Part shown: positions 25,901-40,900 of the stretch, piece after piece
Position numbering within the stretch: the stretch's first letter is position 1
Layout: each line of letters begins with the position of its first letter
The notes under the pieces: generated by a model
The model's database searches: none
What the model saw: the letters and a program-made list of their open reading frames with translations, nothing else
What the model was told of the DNA's origin: nothing
NCBI GenBank assembly: GCA_026874595.1
Contig: CM049308.1
Location: 74,370,624 to 74,434,623, forward strand
Reading direction: 5' to 3'
Origin: Sipunculus nudus
Taxonomy: Eukaryota > Annelida > Sipuncula > Golfingiida > Sipunculidae
DNA length: 64,000 bases
Made by a program: the position numbers and the translations under genes

Positions 25901-28900
25901 CACGTTTCATCACCATCTCACCCAATTTCAGTTTTATGGTCTTCTTGTAATGATGGACCGCCTACGTTTGAAAACATTACAGGTGCTGACTGTAATATAT
26001 TATATCAGCAGGGATTATAATATTTTCCACAAGGTGTCTGAAAAAGTCTGGCTTCTGAATGGTTCTGCCGAGCTCAGTTTCGGATGCCACCTCAACGCAG
26101 GGTCACGATCGAACTACTGTGACATTCTTGACATCGCGTGGAAAATCCTCTGTAGTCAAGGAATCATTAGGCTGAAGGCGGAAAAAGTCAACTTATATAA
26201 ACCTCTTTGTTAAAATGGCTGCGAACATGTGACTACGAGGTTGTGATTATGGAAATTCTGGATGAAATCAGCAACTTTTGATAATTTGGATATCCGATCA
26301 CTGTAGCACCGCATTTGAGAGAACAGGAATTGTTGCACACAGACAATTTCCTGCCATGAAATCACATGAATGAAACTTAACGCGCATGTGTGTAGTATAC
26401 TATAAATCTCTGATTGGCTCTCTTTCTATGGCTGCTGGGTGGGGTCTCTTTCCGCCAATCGCGTTGAAGCTCTGACAGGTCGTCATATGCAAATAAACTC
26501 TTAACTCTCAATCAAATACTCGCGCGATGGAAATGCTAAAAATAGCACTGAGCACCTGTGTGTTGTTTACAGGGTGGCAAATACCGCGTTATATACCGCT
26601 ACCACGTTATACCGCTATATTAAGGGCTCTGAAGCCTTCATCAAGTGACAGATGTACAAACCTTGTTGCAAAACATTATGAAATGATGTTCATCAATATA
26701 TACTTATGTCTGATATATTTGTTTATATTAGCTTGATTTTTTCCCACCTTGCAATTGTTTACATTTCTGAGGGGTAAAGTTTTACCTCATTTGATATATT
26801 TGATTACATTTTTGATGGGTATATTTTTACCAGATTTTTTATATAGTAATTTTTATTTTGTGTTTCTGAGGGGTTTTTTTTTCAATGATTGACAACAGAT
26901 AGATCCTATCTTAAAGCTGATTTCAGTGATATTTTAAATAAAAAGGACTTTGCTTCTTTTCTGACTGGGTGACCCTGATGAACCTTGATATTGCTTAAAT
27001 GTGCGTTTGTGTTTGAATTGCATATTTCATGGCTATTTTCATTTGCCTGAACTTTCCTTTACTTGTTGTAAGCTTTGTATTTCCACTGACCATATAATAT
27101 ACTTTGAAATTAACAGTTAATTTTGCAACCAGTCTCCTGTACAGGTCATTTTAAACTTTCAAGCTGTTTTAGTATGAAAGTGGACTGATTGGTTTTTCAA
27201 AAATGTAAATTTAGTGGAAATTATTAATTTAATAATTGTTAATTTAAACTGATAAAAGTTTATTTAAAAAGTAGAAAAATCACGATTTTTTAGAAAAGTT
27301 GATTTTTTACCAGCCCTTCCAGAAAGTATTGAGGATATTCTGCACATAAAGAAAATACTTTAGTTCACTTTACATTGTAGAATGGCACATATAGTTCCTA
27401 TATATTCATTTCATCATTTGTAAAATTTATATGAAAAAAATGGTGCTTTTCATTTGTTAAATTTTGAATTATATTTATTTTTATTTTCCCTCCTCCTCCC
27501 CACCACTTTTCATTTCTTCATCCGAGAAACTTTTTATTAAATAAGTAAGGCCTTATCTTTGTTTTTATAGATCTTTATATTGAGGTTGGTCCTATTCAGA
27601 ACATTGTTTTCAGCACAATGCATTGTGTTATACATTGTATTATACTTACCGGGGCAGGTATCTCAACCAGGGACACCAGTGTCTGGTTGTTCACAACAAA
27701 CATCTGAAATATGGTATAAATCAATTATTACACCCCACTTTAACCATATATAATTATTATTTCATAAGCTATGAGACAACTTAGCGCCACGACTGATAAT
27801 TATAATATGAACAGACCTCACAAGGACCTAATCAAGACTGATGTATCATGCACCAGTGTAGAGGGCATACCTATTACCATCTGAAAATTGGTCAGGTATC
27901 ACTAGTTATCTGCCTTTGATCATCGTCAAACTGAACATCTTACATTTATCCTAGTGAAACAAAAAGATCTATATTAGCTACCTGGGTACTGCCAAACCTG
28001 GATGACACCAAATTAGGGCTGTAATAATTCAATGCTGCATTGATATATTGTGATAAAAAGTCAAATACTGTATCAGTATCACCAGATCCATGTATTGATA
28101 GCCTGATAATGTATGACAATCTGACAGAAAGTCTGACATTAAACTAATGCCCTTTAGCATTAAATAATGATGGTGAAAAATCAATTCACTGATTAGCTGC
28201 ATGATGTAACCAACTGAAGCAGCTGTTTCATTATTCATTACTCAAGAAATAATGCGGGTAACAGCATGGTGATCCTGAACAAAAAAGAGCGTCTGATATT
28301 ATTTAAATATTCTATCATGTGTCATATCATTTATTTTTGGTGATGAAAAATTTAATATTCCAACACTACTCCTATGCCTGACCTGTATGCTGGGAGAGAA
28401 GAACATGTCTGGCTGTAACTCATCCAGACTCAGATCTGCGACATCATGTACCTCCTGAACCATAGAGTTGAGCTGGGCAGCACCGCCAGCCATAGGGAAA
28501 TGTCCCAGCAAGTTAGTCAGCTGTATCATGACCTGAAAGCAGAACAAAACAAACCCTTACCCTGCTGCCACCTAGGGAGGGAAGAATGAACTACAATTTA
28601 ATATTTTCTGACCCTGTGAAATTTTAAAATCTTGGTCCTGCATCCAGATCACATATAATGAACACCAAGACACTGTAGGGAAGCAGCTTATGTGAACAAA
28701 TGTTCTGGATTTTTGAGTGTATATGTACAAAAGTTTATACAGACAGACCTGATTCAAATGCTGTTATTTTCCCCTTTGGAGACATCAATAAAGAATCCAT
28801 GAAACTTCTATATATTCCTCACCAAGAAATAAGCCATAATGCAATTATCATAACTTTTTTCAATAATCATCTTAAACAGTTTTTACACATGAGGGATGTT

Positions 28901-31900
28901 AGACCTCATACCATGTGTCAACTACAAATTGCAATTCAAATGTTGTGCTATCAAAATAATGTGAGCTATATTTTACCAAATTTATAACCATGAATATGGC
29001 TGTGAAATTCAATTTTCAATCAATATAGCATTAACAACCATTCAATTAACCAGATAAACCATGCATTAATGGCCTTATATAAGAAATCATCAACTGCTAT
29101 TGAAAAGTTATTGCATCATATCTGTTATTTTCCCAATGAACTGAGAGAAGTGATCATCCATATCATGCCTGTTTTGGTCTTGAACTGATGGGAACAGTGC
29201 CATGTGTTTCCTACTTGGGGTCACTTCCCATATTTTCGCCTACATCCTGAGAAATGTGAAATCATTTCTTATAGGGACAATCACAGTGCCATCTATCAGC
29301 AATTACATGAACTATGCAAAAATGTGTAATATGCTAGTAATGATAAAATAATGTATATCTGCTTACCATTTTAGCTGCTAGTTTCAACGTGTCTACATCT
29401 TTACTGGGAGAGGTCTCAGCTGTTGGCTGAGCCCATTTTGCCCTTGATTGTGTCTCCCCCTGGTAGGCAGATAATCCACCGGTTTCTCTGAGTCCCTCCA
29501 GTTCCTCCTCCTGAGGGATGAAGTCGGCCATGCTCATACTCCCCCGAGGTGTCAGTGTACCGTGGGTCCCTGATACAACTTGTCCTAACACCTACAATAT
29601 CATCAGTTCTTACATTAATACACACGATGAACATTCAGTCAAACTCCTGATTTAATCTTGTTTTATAATTCAAAGAAAACCATGAGGTTTTACTTGGTTT
29701 TAGTTTTACTGGATTTGCAAGGACCCCCATCTTATGACATGAACACAAGGGGTAATATCCTTATGATTAAGCAATGTACACACATGATGGCTTTATTGAA
29801 ATAAATAGAGATAATAATATAGAAATGAACTCTGACTGATACTGTAGATGGCTTTTTATTCACAAGGGTTTCAAATATGTGATATTCACTAAAGGGAAAT
29901 TATAAACCTTTGAAATAAACCCTTGGTGGATAATAAGCCCCAATGACCCAGGTGAATAGTCCTTTATACTACAGCCTCAGGTCCTTGTTGTAAATTATCC
30001 ATATAAAGTTGAAAAAACTGATATATATAAATTGTACCATACGTTTTATCATGTTATGCGTAAACCAAAGATTGATATTAGAAATAATATGAGACCTTTT
30101 GTATTATCTGCCAACAGAAATGAACAAGAATATCCATTTTCTGTGTTTTCCATGTTCTCTTAGATATTATGTCAAACTGATAAGTTTTTGCATGCAAATT
30201 AAATCATTAATGTAATAATAGATATACACTGTGTAGTTAACTGTATCATAAGATCGCAAAAATGGAACCCTCATCCTCACTCTCACCCTGAAATGGTGAA
30301 AATCACGAATTTAAAAGCTGTAAATATGAAAGCCAACCACAGTACTTTGTGTAACTGACCTTCATGACTTTGTACAGCAGACATTTGTGACCTCCAGAAG
30401 TATCGAGCAACAGGGATAGTGGAACTTTAACGCACCACTCCAGCAGCACCAACATGATAGACACCAACAACTGAAAAAGCAGAAGAAGAGTTACAGTCGT
30501 TGTTGTGTTACATGTAGGGAGTGGATGACATCACTTTGTATGATAAAAATATGGATCATATAATGGTATAATAAGCCATGGGGCTATGTTTGTTTCCTCT
30601 CACAGCATATATATTTAGCCATTTGTTGCTTGAAATTTTTTTTTGTTGCCTGACATTTGGAAATAAATACAATCTTGACTGTGTTTTTGTTGATTTGTAG
30701 CACTATGAAAAGTCTCAGTGCTTTTATCTTACATTGAATGTCATATATTTCTATTTCCTGGTATTTCTATTTCACTCCCCTTTCCTAAATTTCTAAACTT
30801 GTTGAAACTTAAGTTAAGTAAACTCAATGATAAGGGCACTGTAAATGTAATGAGAATATAAAGACAGTCTAACTATTCATGGAATGACTTCTTTTCTGAA
30901 CATTTCAAATCAGTACTTTGATGGTGATTGATCAAATTTAACAAATACAACATCTAACATCTTTATTAAATCAAAATATTAGCATGTTGCCAGCATATCT
31001 ACCTTTTTATCTTCATCAGAACCTGAGTGTTCACTGGCTGGCAGTAACACTGCAATGGTATGAGCCATCACCTGCAAAAACATAAAAACTTAATGATACT
31101 GTCTGTGCACATAACTCCTTAACAACTGTAAAATGTAGTCTTATGAAAAAAATATTTGAACAAATTATTCTGAGAACTTTTACTGATACTTTTTTGGTCC
31201 CCAAGTGTATTGCTTTATATCATCCAGCACATTATATTTGCTGATAACTTTAATAGGAAGCAGAAGAGAACAGTAGACATCAGTGAAAAGACAGGCATAT
31301 AAATTGAATGTGATTCCTTAAATATCAGAGTAGGTTGGGAGAATGAGGCATGAGAGTTGACCAAAGAACATTTCTTGAAACTTTGGAGAACCCAAATATT
31401 TCAATGTACTATACATGAAAGAATGAAGAAATTCTGTAAAATTTCCTGTATCTCCTGAAAAATTATTCAACAATATTTCTTCATATTCTTCTAAAGTTTC
31501 AAAGATTCACTCTTAATCATGAACAAAACTGAATAATTTAAACTTAATCTTCTTAAACATCTCATAGAATAATGCATTGAACCATATGTTGATGGTTTTA
31601 TGCCATGTCTGTTCTTACCTCAATGGCCCTGCGTGGCAGATCAGGGATCTTTTCCAACAGAAGTGAGGTGTGTTCACTCAGTAACAGCAGCATGTCTGAG
31701 GCCACCTGGGCCACGGGCTTGTTGTTAAACTGTAAACAAAAATATCATCATTCATCCTAACTCTCACACATCAATGCTTTGATTCACAGTAATTTTTGTT
31801 CATCTAATGAGAAGTAAATGAGCATTTGGATGAAAATACCAGAAAGGAGTACCACAGGGTGTATGTGATGAACACTTTAGGCAATTAGCCCATGGTGCAT

Positions 31901-34900
31901 TCTTAAGTAAATATTAAGGCTTGATTTCCTAGGAAATGCTGGGATATTCCTAACACACTGTGAACAATCTGGCTTTATCATATAGATACATACCACACTA
32001 ACATCAGGATATGATGGACACCCTCAGGCATCTGACATTTCACTGAGTATGCCTCTAACTGGATATAGAGCCTAGGTTACAGCAAAAAGCACTACAAGAG
32101 AACACCTGGTATCTTTTTAAGATGATTTTTTAGATGATTTAGATGATTGATTGTCTTACCTTGAGCATAGCCAGCAGTACCTGTATGGCCTCCCGTACTT
32201 TAGAGTGCAGGGTCAGGTGCTTCAGCTCCTGGTACACATAGATACCCAGGCTGCTGACAGCAATACACCTGACGATAGACAGGTTAAACAAAAGTCTATC
32301 TGCATTCAACATGAACTAGTTCCATGAATTCATAACATTTCAAATTACAATAGTATTTTCACTGATAAACTATGAGAGATATAAAACCTGGAATTAATAA
32401 AAAGTACATTAAAAGACAAATTAATAAAAACTAGACAAATATGTAAGTATTATAAATACAAGGTAACCTCACTTAACAGGTGACTGTTTACGTGCCACTT
32501 AAGCAGTCCTGTGAAATACATACCATGAGGACAGTATCCTCTCTAATGATGGCATCTCTCAATCTTATTATTACATGCAAAATTAAATATCATTCAGTTC
32601 CCCTTCAAAGTGTACCAACAAATATATAAAAACACATTTTCAGGCCATTATGTCTGATGCTTCTATCTAGGCATAACATTTTCCTTAAAGAACATTACAA
32701 AATTAAGTAGAACACAGATGGACCAACAGATACCAGTATCATGACTCACCTGGCTAAACCTGATGGTTCCTTCTTGCCAGCTTTCATCAGACTACCAACA
32801 ATATGATCCTGAAGGGACAGACCGTTTATTAGATTACATATTCTGATACAGTAACTCATATCTGTGGTGTACCTGTTACATCATAGGTCATCAAACAGTA
32901 ACACTTTACATGCCATACAACTGTAACCATTAAACCAAGCCATGCAACATTCCAACATTACATATTACTTAAAGCATTACACATTACATCAAAGTAAAAT
33001 CCATACCAGCTTTATGAGTAAAGTATTACAAATCCCATGACTGTAATTGCATATTCATGAGTGTTTGACATCAAATGTCCAGTTTTGTGTCCATTTGTGA
33101 AACTCTCATATGTAGATCATATGCCGCTTCTGGTTACAAAATCAGTCTTAGGATGAGCATGAACCAGTGGCATGTGGTTACACTAGAGATTGTCTCAGCA
33201 TAGTTATTTATATCAATTATCACTCTATATTACATCAACAAACTAGAAAGCACTAAAAGAGTACATACCTCCACTTAAAATGTTATCAATCTGCCTTTAA
33301 CTATGATATTGCATGCACAAACAAACTGGGGTGATGAAGAACCCTCAGCCACATATGCAGGGGCAGGTAATAGCAAAGTAAGAAAAGACACAGACCTTGA
33401 TGTCACTACATTTGTCCACCATCATGTCCAGGCTGACGGGCTGGATGACGGGGATGTCCTTGAACAAGTTGGGGAAACATATAAGTGATCCCAGGATACT
33501 CACTGCCTCAGACCGAGGTGCCTGAGAAGAACAACAGACAAGTAAACCAGCTACTGTTTGAATTCTGGTTATATAACATGAAGATGCATGCACTGAAAAG
33601 TCTATTTATGCCTCGGGCAAAAATGAGGATTTTTTTTAATACAACAATTCAAATATTTCTAAGAAACAAATTTGGTCATGAATGTTCTTAATATCAGGAA
33701 GAATAATTAGTCACAAACTAAGCATAATACACATTCCCTTAAATACATATAAAATCTTGTATTTGTATACACTCTGCACATTTACACAATGATTTATTTT
33801 TATCTTTACAAATTCAGAATTTATTGTGTGACCCACATCCTCTGAATCACACTGTACATGAGTGTTTGATTATATCTACTTGCATATTTTACCAAGCTGT
33901 ATTAGTGCAATCATTTCATCTGGGTAGAACAAGGGATGTCAGCACGGTAACTTACCTCCCTGATGTCAGGTTTGTTGATGATTTGGTTTGCAGCCTGAAT
34001 AAAGTCCAGGATAAGCATGGTGGAACCTGGCATGGTCAGCGAGAAAAAACGGGGACCACAGTGTCGAATCAGCACATTGGCCGTGTCCTGTAACAAACAT
34101 AAAACATAAATGTAGTCATAAAAAACATAACTCAAAGCATTTTATATACACTGCAGGGGCCTGGGAGTAATAACATCAGTCATATTTGAATGCCTGATAT
34201 AAATGTAAGACTCTTACTTCTTACAACTGACCAGTGGTATTTTCAATTAAAAATATTATAAAAGTGTGTCTTTCCACTGTTACTTCTATGTATCACATGC
34301 ACAGTCACGGTCACTTTTGGTGTTACTAATATCTGAACTAGTTCTTGTTGTTACTACTGAAATTTGAATTATTTCTTGCAGTTTCTCTAATTGGTGGCAT
34401 GTAAGATTATGTATTCTAGGCCTGGAATCTATAATCAGATTCATAGTGAGATTCTGGTTTTGCCAACAAGTTGAGTTTTTAGTTTATGGCACCTAAAATT
34501 AAAAAAAAAACAATTTTTTACACAAATCCTTTCATTTAATCTCACAGGAACAATTACATGCAGTGGCAAACAAATATCAGAAACTAGAAACATGCATGTG
34601 GGCAGTCCTTAATGTGGGGTACTCTGCAAGCCGTGTTATCATTCACTTATTGACCCCATATTCCCAGGTTCATTGGTGCATAAGTTCCTCAAAAAAAGTT
34701 TGCATTCACTTCTTTGAACCATATTCCCATATTAAATTATATATGTGACTGCACATTTCTGAATATTCCTGGAAATTCTTCCTGGATCCGTATCATGAGA
34801 CTAACCCTCATCAAAATATAATGGATTCTTCCTGGGCCCATTCCCACACAGGTGCCCTGGAAATTTAATGGGATTCCATTCATGACTGCATGAGTTATGT

Positions 34901-37900
34901 TGTGAACAAACACACACACAAACACACACATGAATGGAAATAAATGCATACACTCCTGGCGGAGGATAAAAGGTGCCTTCTACCTTTACACTGAATATTT
35001 CACTGACCTGGTCCACATGGCTGAGACCGACATGAATGGTCCTGTAGAAGCGACACAGATGTTCCATTGGCAGTTCAACCTCCTGGGGCCTCACAGTCAC
35101 CATACACAGCAAGCGGTATGCCAGTAACTTCCCCTTCTTGAATTCATGACCCAAAGTCAATGCCTGAAATGATATACACTGGTACACTGAACAGTTCCAA
35201 ATTCACCTAGCTTAAGTAATCTTACATACATTGTAAACAATGCTCAATTAGGCAACTGATTGATACAATTAATGTAACATGTTTTCTGCCCAAGCAGTAC
35301 TTCTTTGCATGTTTTATATTATGTAACCAACTTAATTATAAAATTATAAATAATAAACTTATGCATACATTACAACTATTACACCTACTGATCCTTAATT
35401 TATATTAAGCATCCTCAGGCCTGATATTTAAATTAAAACAAAAATTAAATATATAAAGTTGATATAATCTGCAGTTGAGATTATCTTCTTGACATATAAT
35501 TTTTAAAACTTTTTTTATTTCTTTGGATTTAATTTTAAAGGTAACTTTGTGTTCTCAGCCAGAAAGCCAATTTTAGATAATTTTTTCCCAGAAAACTATA
35601 CAGAACAAAAGTTTATTTATGCACCAATAAGCCTACCTCAAACAGCCATGGCACTATGTGCATGATGGGAGGTGTGAACTCGGGTGGTGAAGGGGAGCTC
35701 TGGTTATCAAGACTCACTCCTTGGTTCAAGGCCACCTGAAAAAAAAATATTAGTTTAAATCACTTAGGTCATATGATCACTATGCTGAAGAGAGCCAGTT
35801 TGTGTAGCAACATATCTAAAATCCTTTGAATTCCTCACACCTGTCAAGGTTCCCAGCATTGTATATGGGACAAACTTGTGCCCATATCATTACACTTTGA
35901 TTTGGTTAACTCAAAATGTGATTAAATATAAACCTGATATCACTAAATCATGCCAACCTAGTCACATTAGTACAGGATTTCTTGGATAAATCTAAATAGT
36001 ACTAATATAGTCAGCTGTCACATTACTGGAAGATTTCTTGGACACAGCAAAATAGTGTTAAAATAGTCACATTACTGGAAGATTTCTTGGACACAGCAAA
36101 ATAGTGTTAAAATAGTCACATTACTGGAAGATTTCTTGGACACAGCAAAATAGTGTTAAAATAGTCACATTACTGGAAGATTTCTTGGACACAGCAAAAT
36201 AGTGTTAAAATAGTCACATTACTGGAAGATTTCTTGGACACAGCAAAATAGTGTTAAAATAGTCACATTACTGGAAGATTTCTTGGACACAGCAAAATAG
36301 TGTTAAAATAGTCACATTACTGGAAGATTTCTTGGACACAGCAAAATAGTGTTAAAATAGTCACATTACTGGAAGATTTCTTGGACACAGCAAAAAAGTG
36401 TTAAAATAGTCACATTACTGGAAGATTTCTTGGACACAGCAAAATAGTGTTAAAATAGTCACATTACTGGAAGATTTCTTGGACACAGCAAAATAGTGTT
36501 AAAATAGTCACATTACTGGAAGATTTCTTGGACACAGCAAAATAGTGTTAAAATAGTCACATTACTGGAAGATTTCTTGGACACAGCAAAATAGTGTTAA
36601 AATAGTCACATTACTGGAAGATTTCTTGGACACAGCAAAATAGTGTTAAAATAGTCACATTACTGGAAGATTTCTTGGACACAGCAAAATAGTGTTAAAA
36701 TAGTCACATTACTGGAAGATTTCTTGGACACAGCAAAATAGTGTTAAAATAGTCACATTACTGGAAGATTTCTTGGACACAGCAAAATAGTGTTAAAATA
36801 GTCACATTACTGGAAGATTTCTTGGACACAGCAAAATAGTGTTAAAATAGTCACATTACTGGAAGATTTCTTGGACACAGCAAAATAGTGTTAAAATAGT
36901 CACATTACTGGAAGATTTCTTGGACACAGCAAAATAGTGTTAAAATAGTCACATTACTGGAAGATTTCTTGGACACAGCAAAATAGTGTTAAAATAGTCA
37001 CATTACTGGAAGATTTCTTGGACACAGCAAAATAGTGTTAAAATAGTCACATTACTGGAAGATTTCTTGGACACAGCAAAATAGTGTTAAAATAGTCACA
37101 TTACTGGAAGATTTCTTGGACACAGCAAAATAGTGTTAAAATAGTCACATTACTGGAAGATTTCTTGGACACAGCAAAATAGTGTTAAAATAGTCACATT
37201 ACTGGAAGATTTCTTGGACACAGCAAAATAGTGTTAAAATAGTCACATTACTGGAAGATTTCTTGGACACAGCAAAATAGTGTTAAAATAGTCACATTAC
37301 TGGAAGATTTCTTGGACACAGCAAAATAGTGTTAAAATAGTCACATTACTGGAAGATTTCTTGGACACAGCAAAATAGTGTTAAAATAGTCACATTACTG
37401 GAAGATTTCTTGGACACAGCAAAATAGTGTTAAAATAGTCACATTACTGGAAGATTTCTTGGACACAGCAAAATAGTGTTAAAATAGTCACATTACTGGA
37501 AGATTTCTTGGACACAGCAAAATAGTGTTAAAATAGTCACATTACTGGAAGATTTCTTGGACACAGCAAAATAGTGTTAAAATAGTCACATTACTGGAAG
37601 ATTTCTTGGACACAGCAAAATAGTGTTAAAATAGTCACATTACTGGAAGATTTCCTGGACAGACCTTTAGGAGGGACTCTGTGAGGTGACACAGGTACTC
37701 ATACACCTGGCGATGGATCTCTGGATCAGGGATGTGGTTGATGTTCCCCAGGGAGCCCAACATCCTCCTCCACAATACCACTGCTGCATCTGGGGTCCAT
37801 CCAAGGACATCTCCTCCCGCCAGTACACTCCTCAACTCGACCTCATTCTTCTCCTCTGTGGTATTATACGGTGACATATATTTGTCATATTTATAAACAA

Positions 37901-40900
37901 TGACAGGAAAATATGCTTAATTAAATGATATATAAGTGTAATTCAATTATATAACATTAGAATCGAAACATGCAGTGTATATTAGACACAGTGTTGTCTA
38001 TAGTTCTATACCTGGAATAGTTTTATTACTGTACTTTAACTGAGGTATACCTGATGCAACTCCCAAAGAATTTATATATCTGCAGTAGGATAGTGCTAGT
38101 AGAAGGGTTACTGTCTCAGTTAAAGTACTTATCTCACTCCTACAGAAAAGTTTTCACCTCTAATCTGACCAGATTCCATTCAGCAAACTTGGGAGTTTAG
38201 ATCAGTATTCCAATAGAGTTTATTTAAGTGCAGCAAACCTAATAAGATTTTTTTAAACATAATATTGGAGTTTCTAAGCAGACAAACTCTCAATAAAAAT
38301 TCTTTCAACGAAGAGTGATTACCACACCTTTTTGCTTGGCCTGGTGAGCGTTTTCTCTCTGGTTGGAGGCCTTGCTTTTGGTATTTCCCTCCTCATCTCC
38401 CAGGGTGTCTGATGCGTCGATAAACGGTTCTTCATCATCTTCTTCTGGTTTATCCAGCTCTTTGGGAAGGTCCTCCATGCTTGGTGATGGAGACTCAGAA
38501 ACTGTTGAAATTTTACAATGGGAAATACCATTTGTTACTCTCATCCAATCACTCACAGAAATTTGCCATATCCCATGTCAGGGCTTGAATTCAATGTCAA
38601 ACCTTTGCTTGAGGTAAAGTATGATGGCAGGGCAAGCAAAGGTTGCCTCCTATTTCCTTGTAAAGGCAAGTGGATTCAACATTTATAAACCTTTACGGTG
38701 TATTATGAAAACTAATGTTTGGTTAACATCTTCCTTTCTTAACAAACAGAAAGTATATTGATTATACCGTGATAGCTCTTTATCTAAAATTACCTGTATA
38801 CTAAATATTAAATACTCAAGAGAAACAATTTAAAAATGTTTATATACACATGCAATAAAGCATGAAAAAAATCATTTGGAATACACTTTGTGCCAAGAGG
38901 CTGTAATCAGTTATTAGTTTTGTTTAGGGGGGGGGGGGGGGGCCAAAAATAAAGATTTATGTAGGGTAAGTAAAAGCTAGATGTTTATTTCTCAACAAGG
39001 CAAGCATTTCAAAATTATGAGCCCTTCATATTCCTGTTTATAAAGATTCAGATCTGTAAAGGTATAAAAGGACATGTAAATTGAGGATAATTTTCTTTCG
39101 TCTTTCACACAATGAATCATGGTAAGTTTATCATTGATCAGATTCTCTAATGTCTACTGAAGGTTTCACTCTGAGTGTTCAGCAGCTAATCACTATTAAT
39201 ACTTCCTTCTCATTTAAATATTGATTACATACTTGTAAGCATTCATAAAATATTCATAAAACAATTTCATTTTCTTTTGAAAAATTCATAATGTTTATTA
39301 TGTAAACCACTAGCATATGTTTGTAATGTATTAGCGCATCACTGGCAAATAAAGTTCTATGACTGTTCTGAGAAAACAGTGGGTTTTTACTTTGTGACTT
39401 TTTGTCCTTCAGCATCGTATATAAGTATGAGGTGTCATATAATAATTTGGCCTGCGTCTTTTAGCCTATACATTAATTCCATTTTTCCACAATACACAGA
39501 AATATTTCAAAATACATTCACATTAGACATAAACATAACCAAGATTCTGTGGTGATACTGTACTTACATCTGAGGAGAACTTCATTCTCAGACTTGGTGT
39601 CAATACTTGTGCGTCGCAGGTACTGTCGCGAGCTGGTCTGACTGGTCTCCATGATGTTGTACTGCATGCTCTCACTGTCCCCACTTGTCAGACTTGTCGT
39701 GTCAGTCAGACCTGACATCACGCTCGTTGTAACACTCAGACCCTCCACTGCATCAGACTCTGTAAATATATGTTTTAAATTGTGAAAGGTAACACCCCAG
39801 TAAAACATCCATTATACAAAAGGAAACTGTTCATACAAAGCTTAATTAACGAGGAAAATGGACGTTCAAATTCTAACTCAACCTTTTATGAATAAACACC
39901 AAGCCAAATTGTTTCCGTATCTGACCTTTAAGTTTAAGGTCAAGGTGACTGGTTTTCAAACTTGATTCAGAACTTGGTTGATACAATATCTGTATATAGT
40001 TTGAGGAAAAACATGTTATCCTTAAGTTACAGATTTCAGAAGATATCTGACAACTGATGGAACTAAAAGCAAAGGGGGGGGGGGGGGACAATTATCATGG
40101 TTTATCAAGTGTCAAGTAAGTTAATTTCAGATAGAGATAAAGTGACATTCTGTTTAGTCAAATTTATCATTGCTTATGAGATAAAAACAAGAGCACTGCA
40201 AATGTGCATAATATGCCCTTCTTATGTCTTGTGACATCTGACCTTATTAAATATGTGTGAAATCTGCTGTGGAATTTAACTGAGGTGAGAAACTCTATTG
40301 GTAAATATGTAAAATGAGTTTCATTAAAATCCATAGGATTTTTGAGACACCACATTGCCTCCAAAGGGCGGTGAACTCTGACCTCATTAAATAAGCATGG
40401 ATTTTGCTGAAATCGAACTTAGGCGAGATATATTATTGGTTAACATTTCTGATGAGTTTTATCAAAATCCTTCATATTTTTGTCAGTTATCGCAGCGACA
40501 TCACAAAGTGACCCATGACCTTATTAAATATGCATGGATTTTGACCAAAATATAAGTCATGCTAGATAATCTGTTGGTTAGTAGTTATGTCGAGTTGGGT
40601 GAAAATCTGTTAAAGCCCCGGTAAGTTATCGTGGCGACACTGAAAGTTAATGGACGGACAGACAGACGGTAGGTAATACTTCTGTCATATGACTGGCATA
40701 TCATAATGACATATTCATTTTCACTTTCTGAGAGTTCTGATTATCATTAGGTGACATTCATTAAAAGCTTTCTTTCCACAGTTTAGACACAAGACTGAGA
40801 ACTGCTGATACTGACTTGGAACTTGCATAAAGCCATCTTTAGCCTTGCCATCGTCATCTTCAGCTGCACTGAAGTACATACCTAAAACAAGACAAGTATT

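Noticed and set aside
25950-26213. 87-codon plus-strand frame in the CpG-rich patch
   Set aside because: No similarity; open frames are expected in GC-richer DNA. Better explained as promoter-like sequence.
34984-35007. Making the 24-nt extension the constitutive end of w22
   Set aside because: Homologous proteins join DQ directly to the w23 block, so the inner donor was preferred.
36018-37661. Possible CRISPR array from the regular 49-bp repetition
   Set aside because: Units are contiguous with no unique spacers, and the context is a eukaryotic intron.
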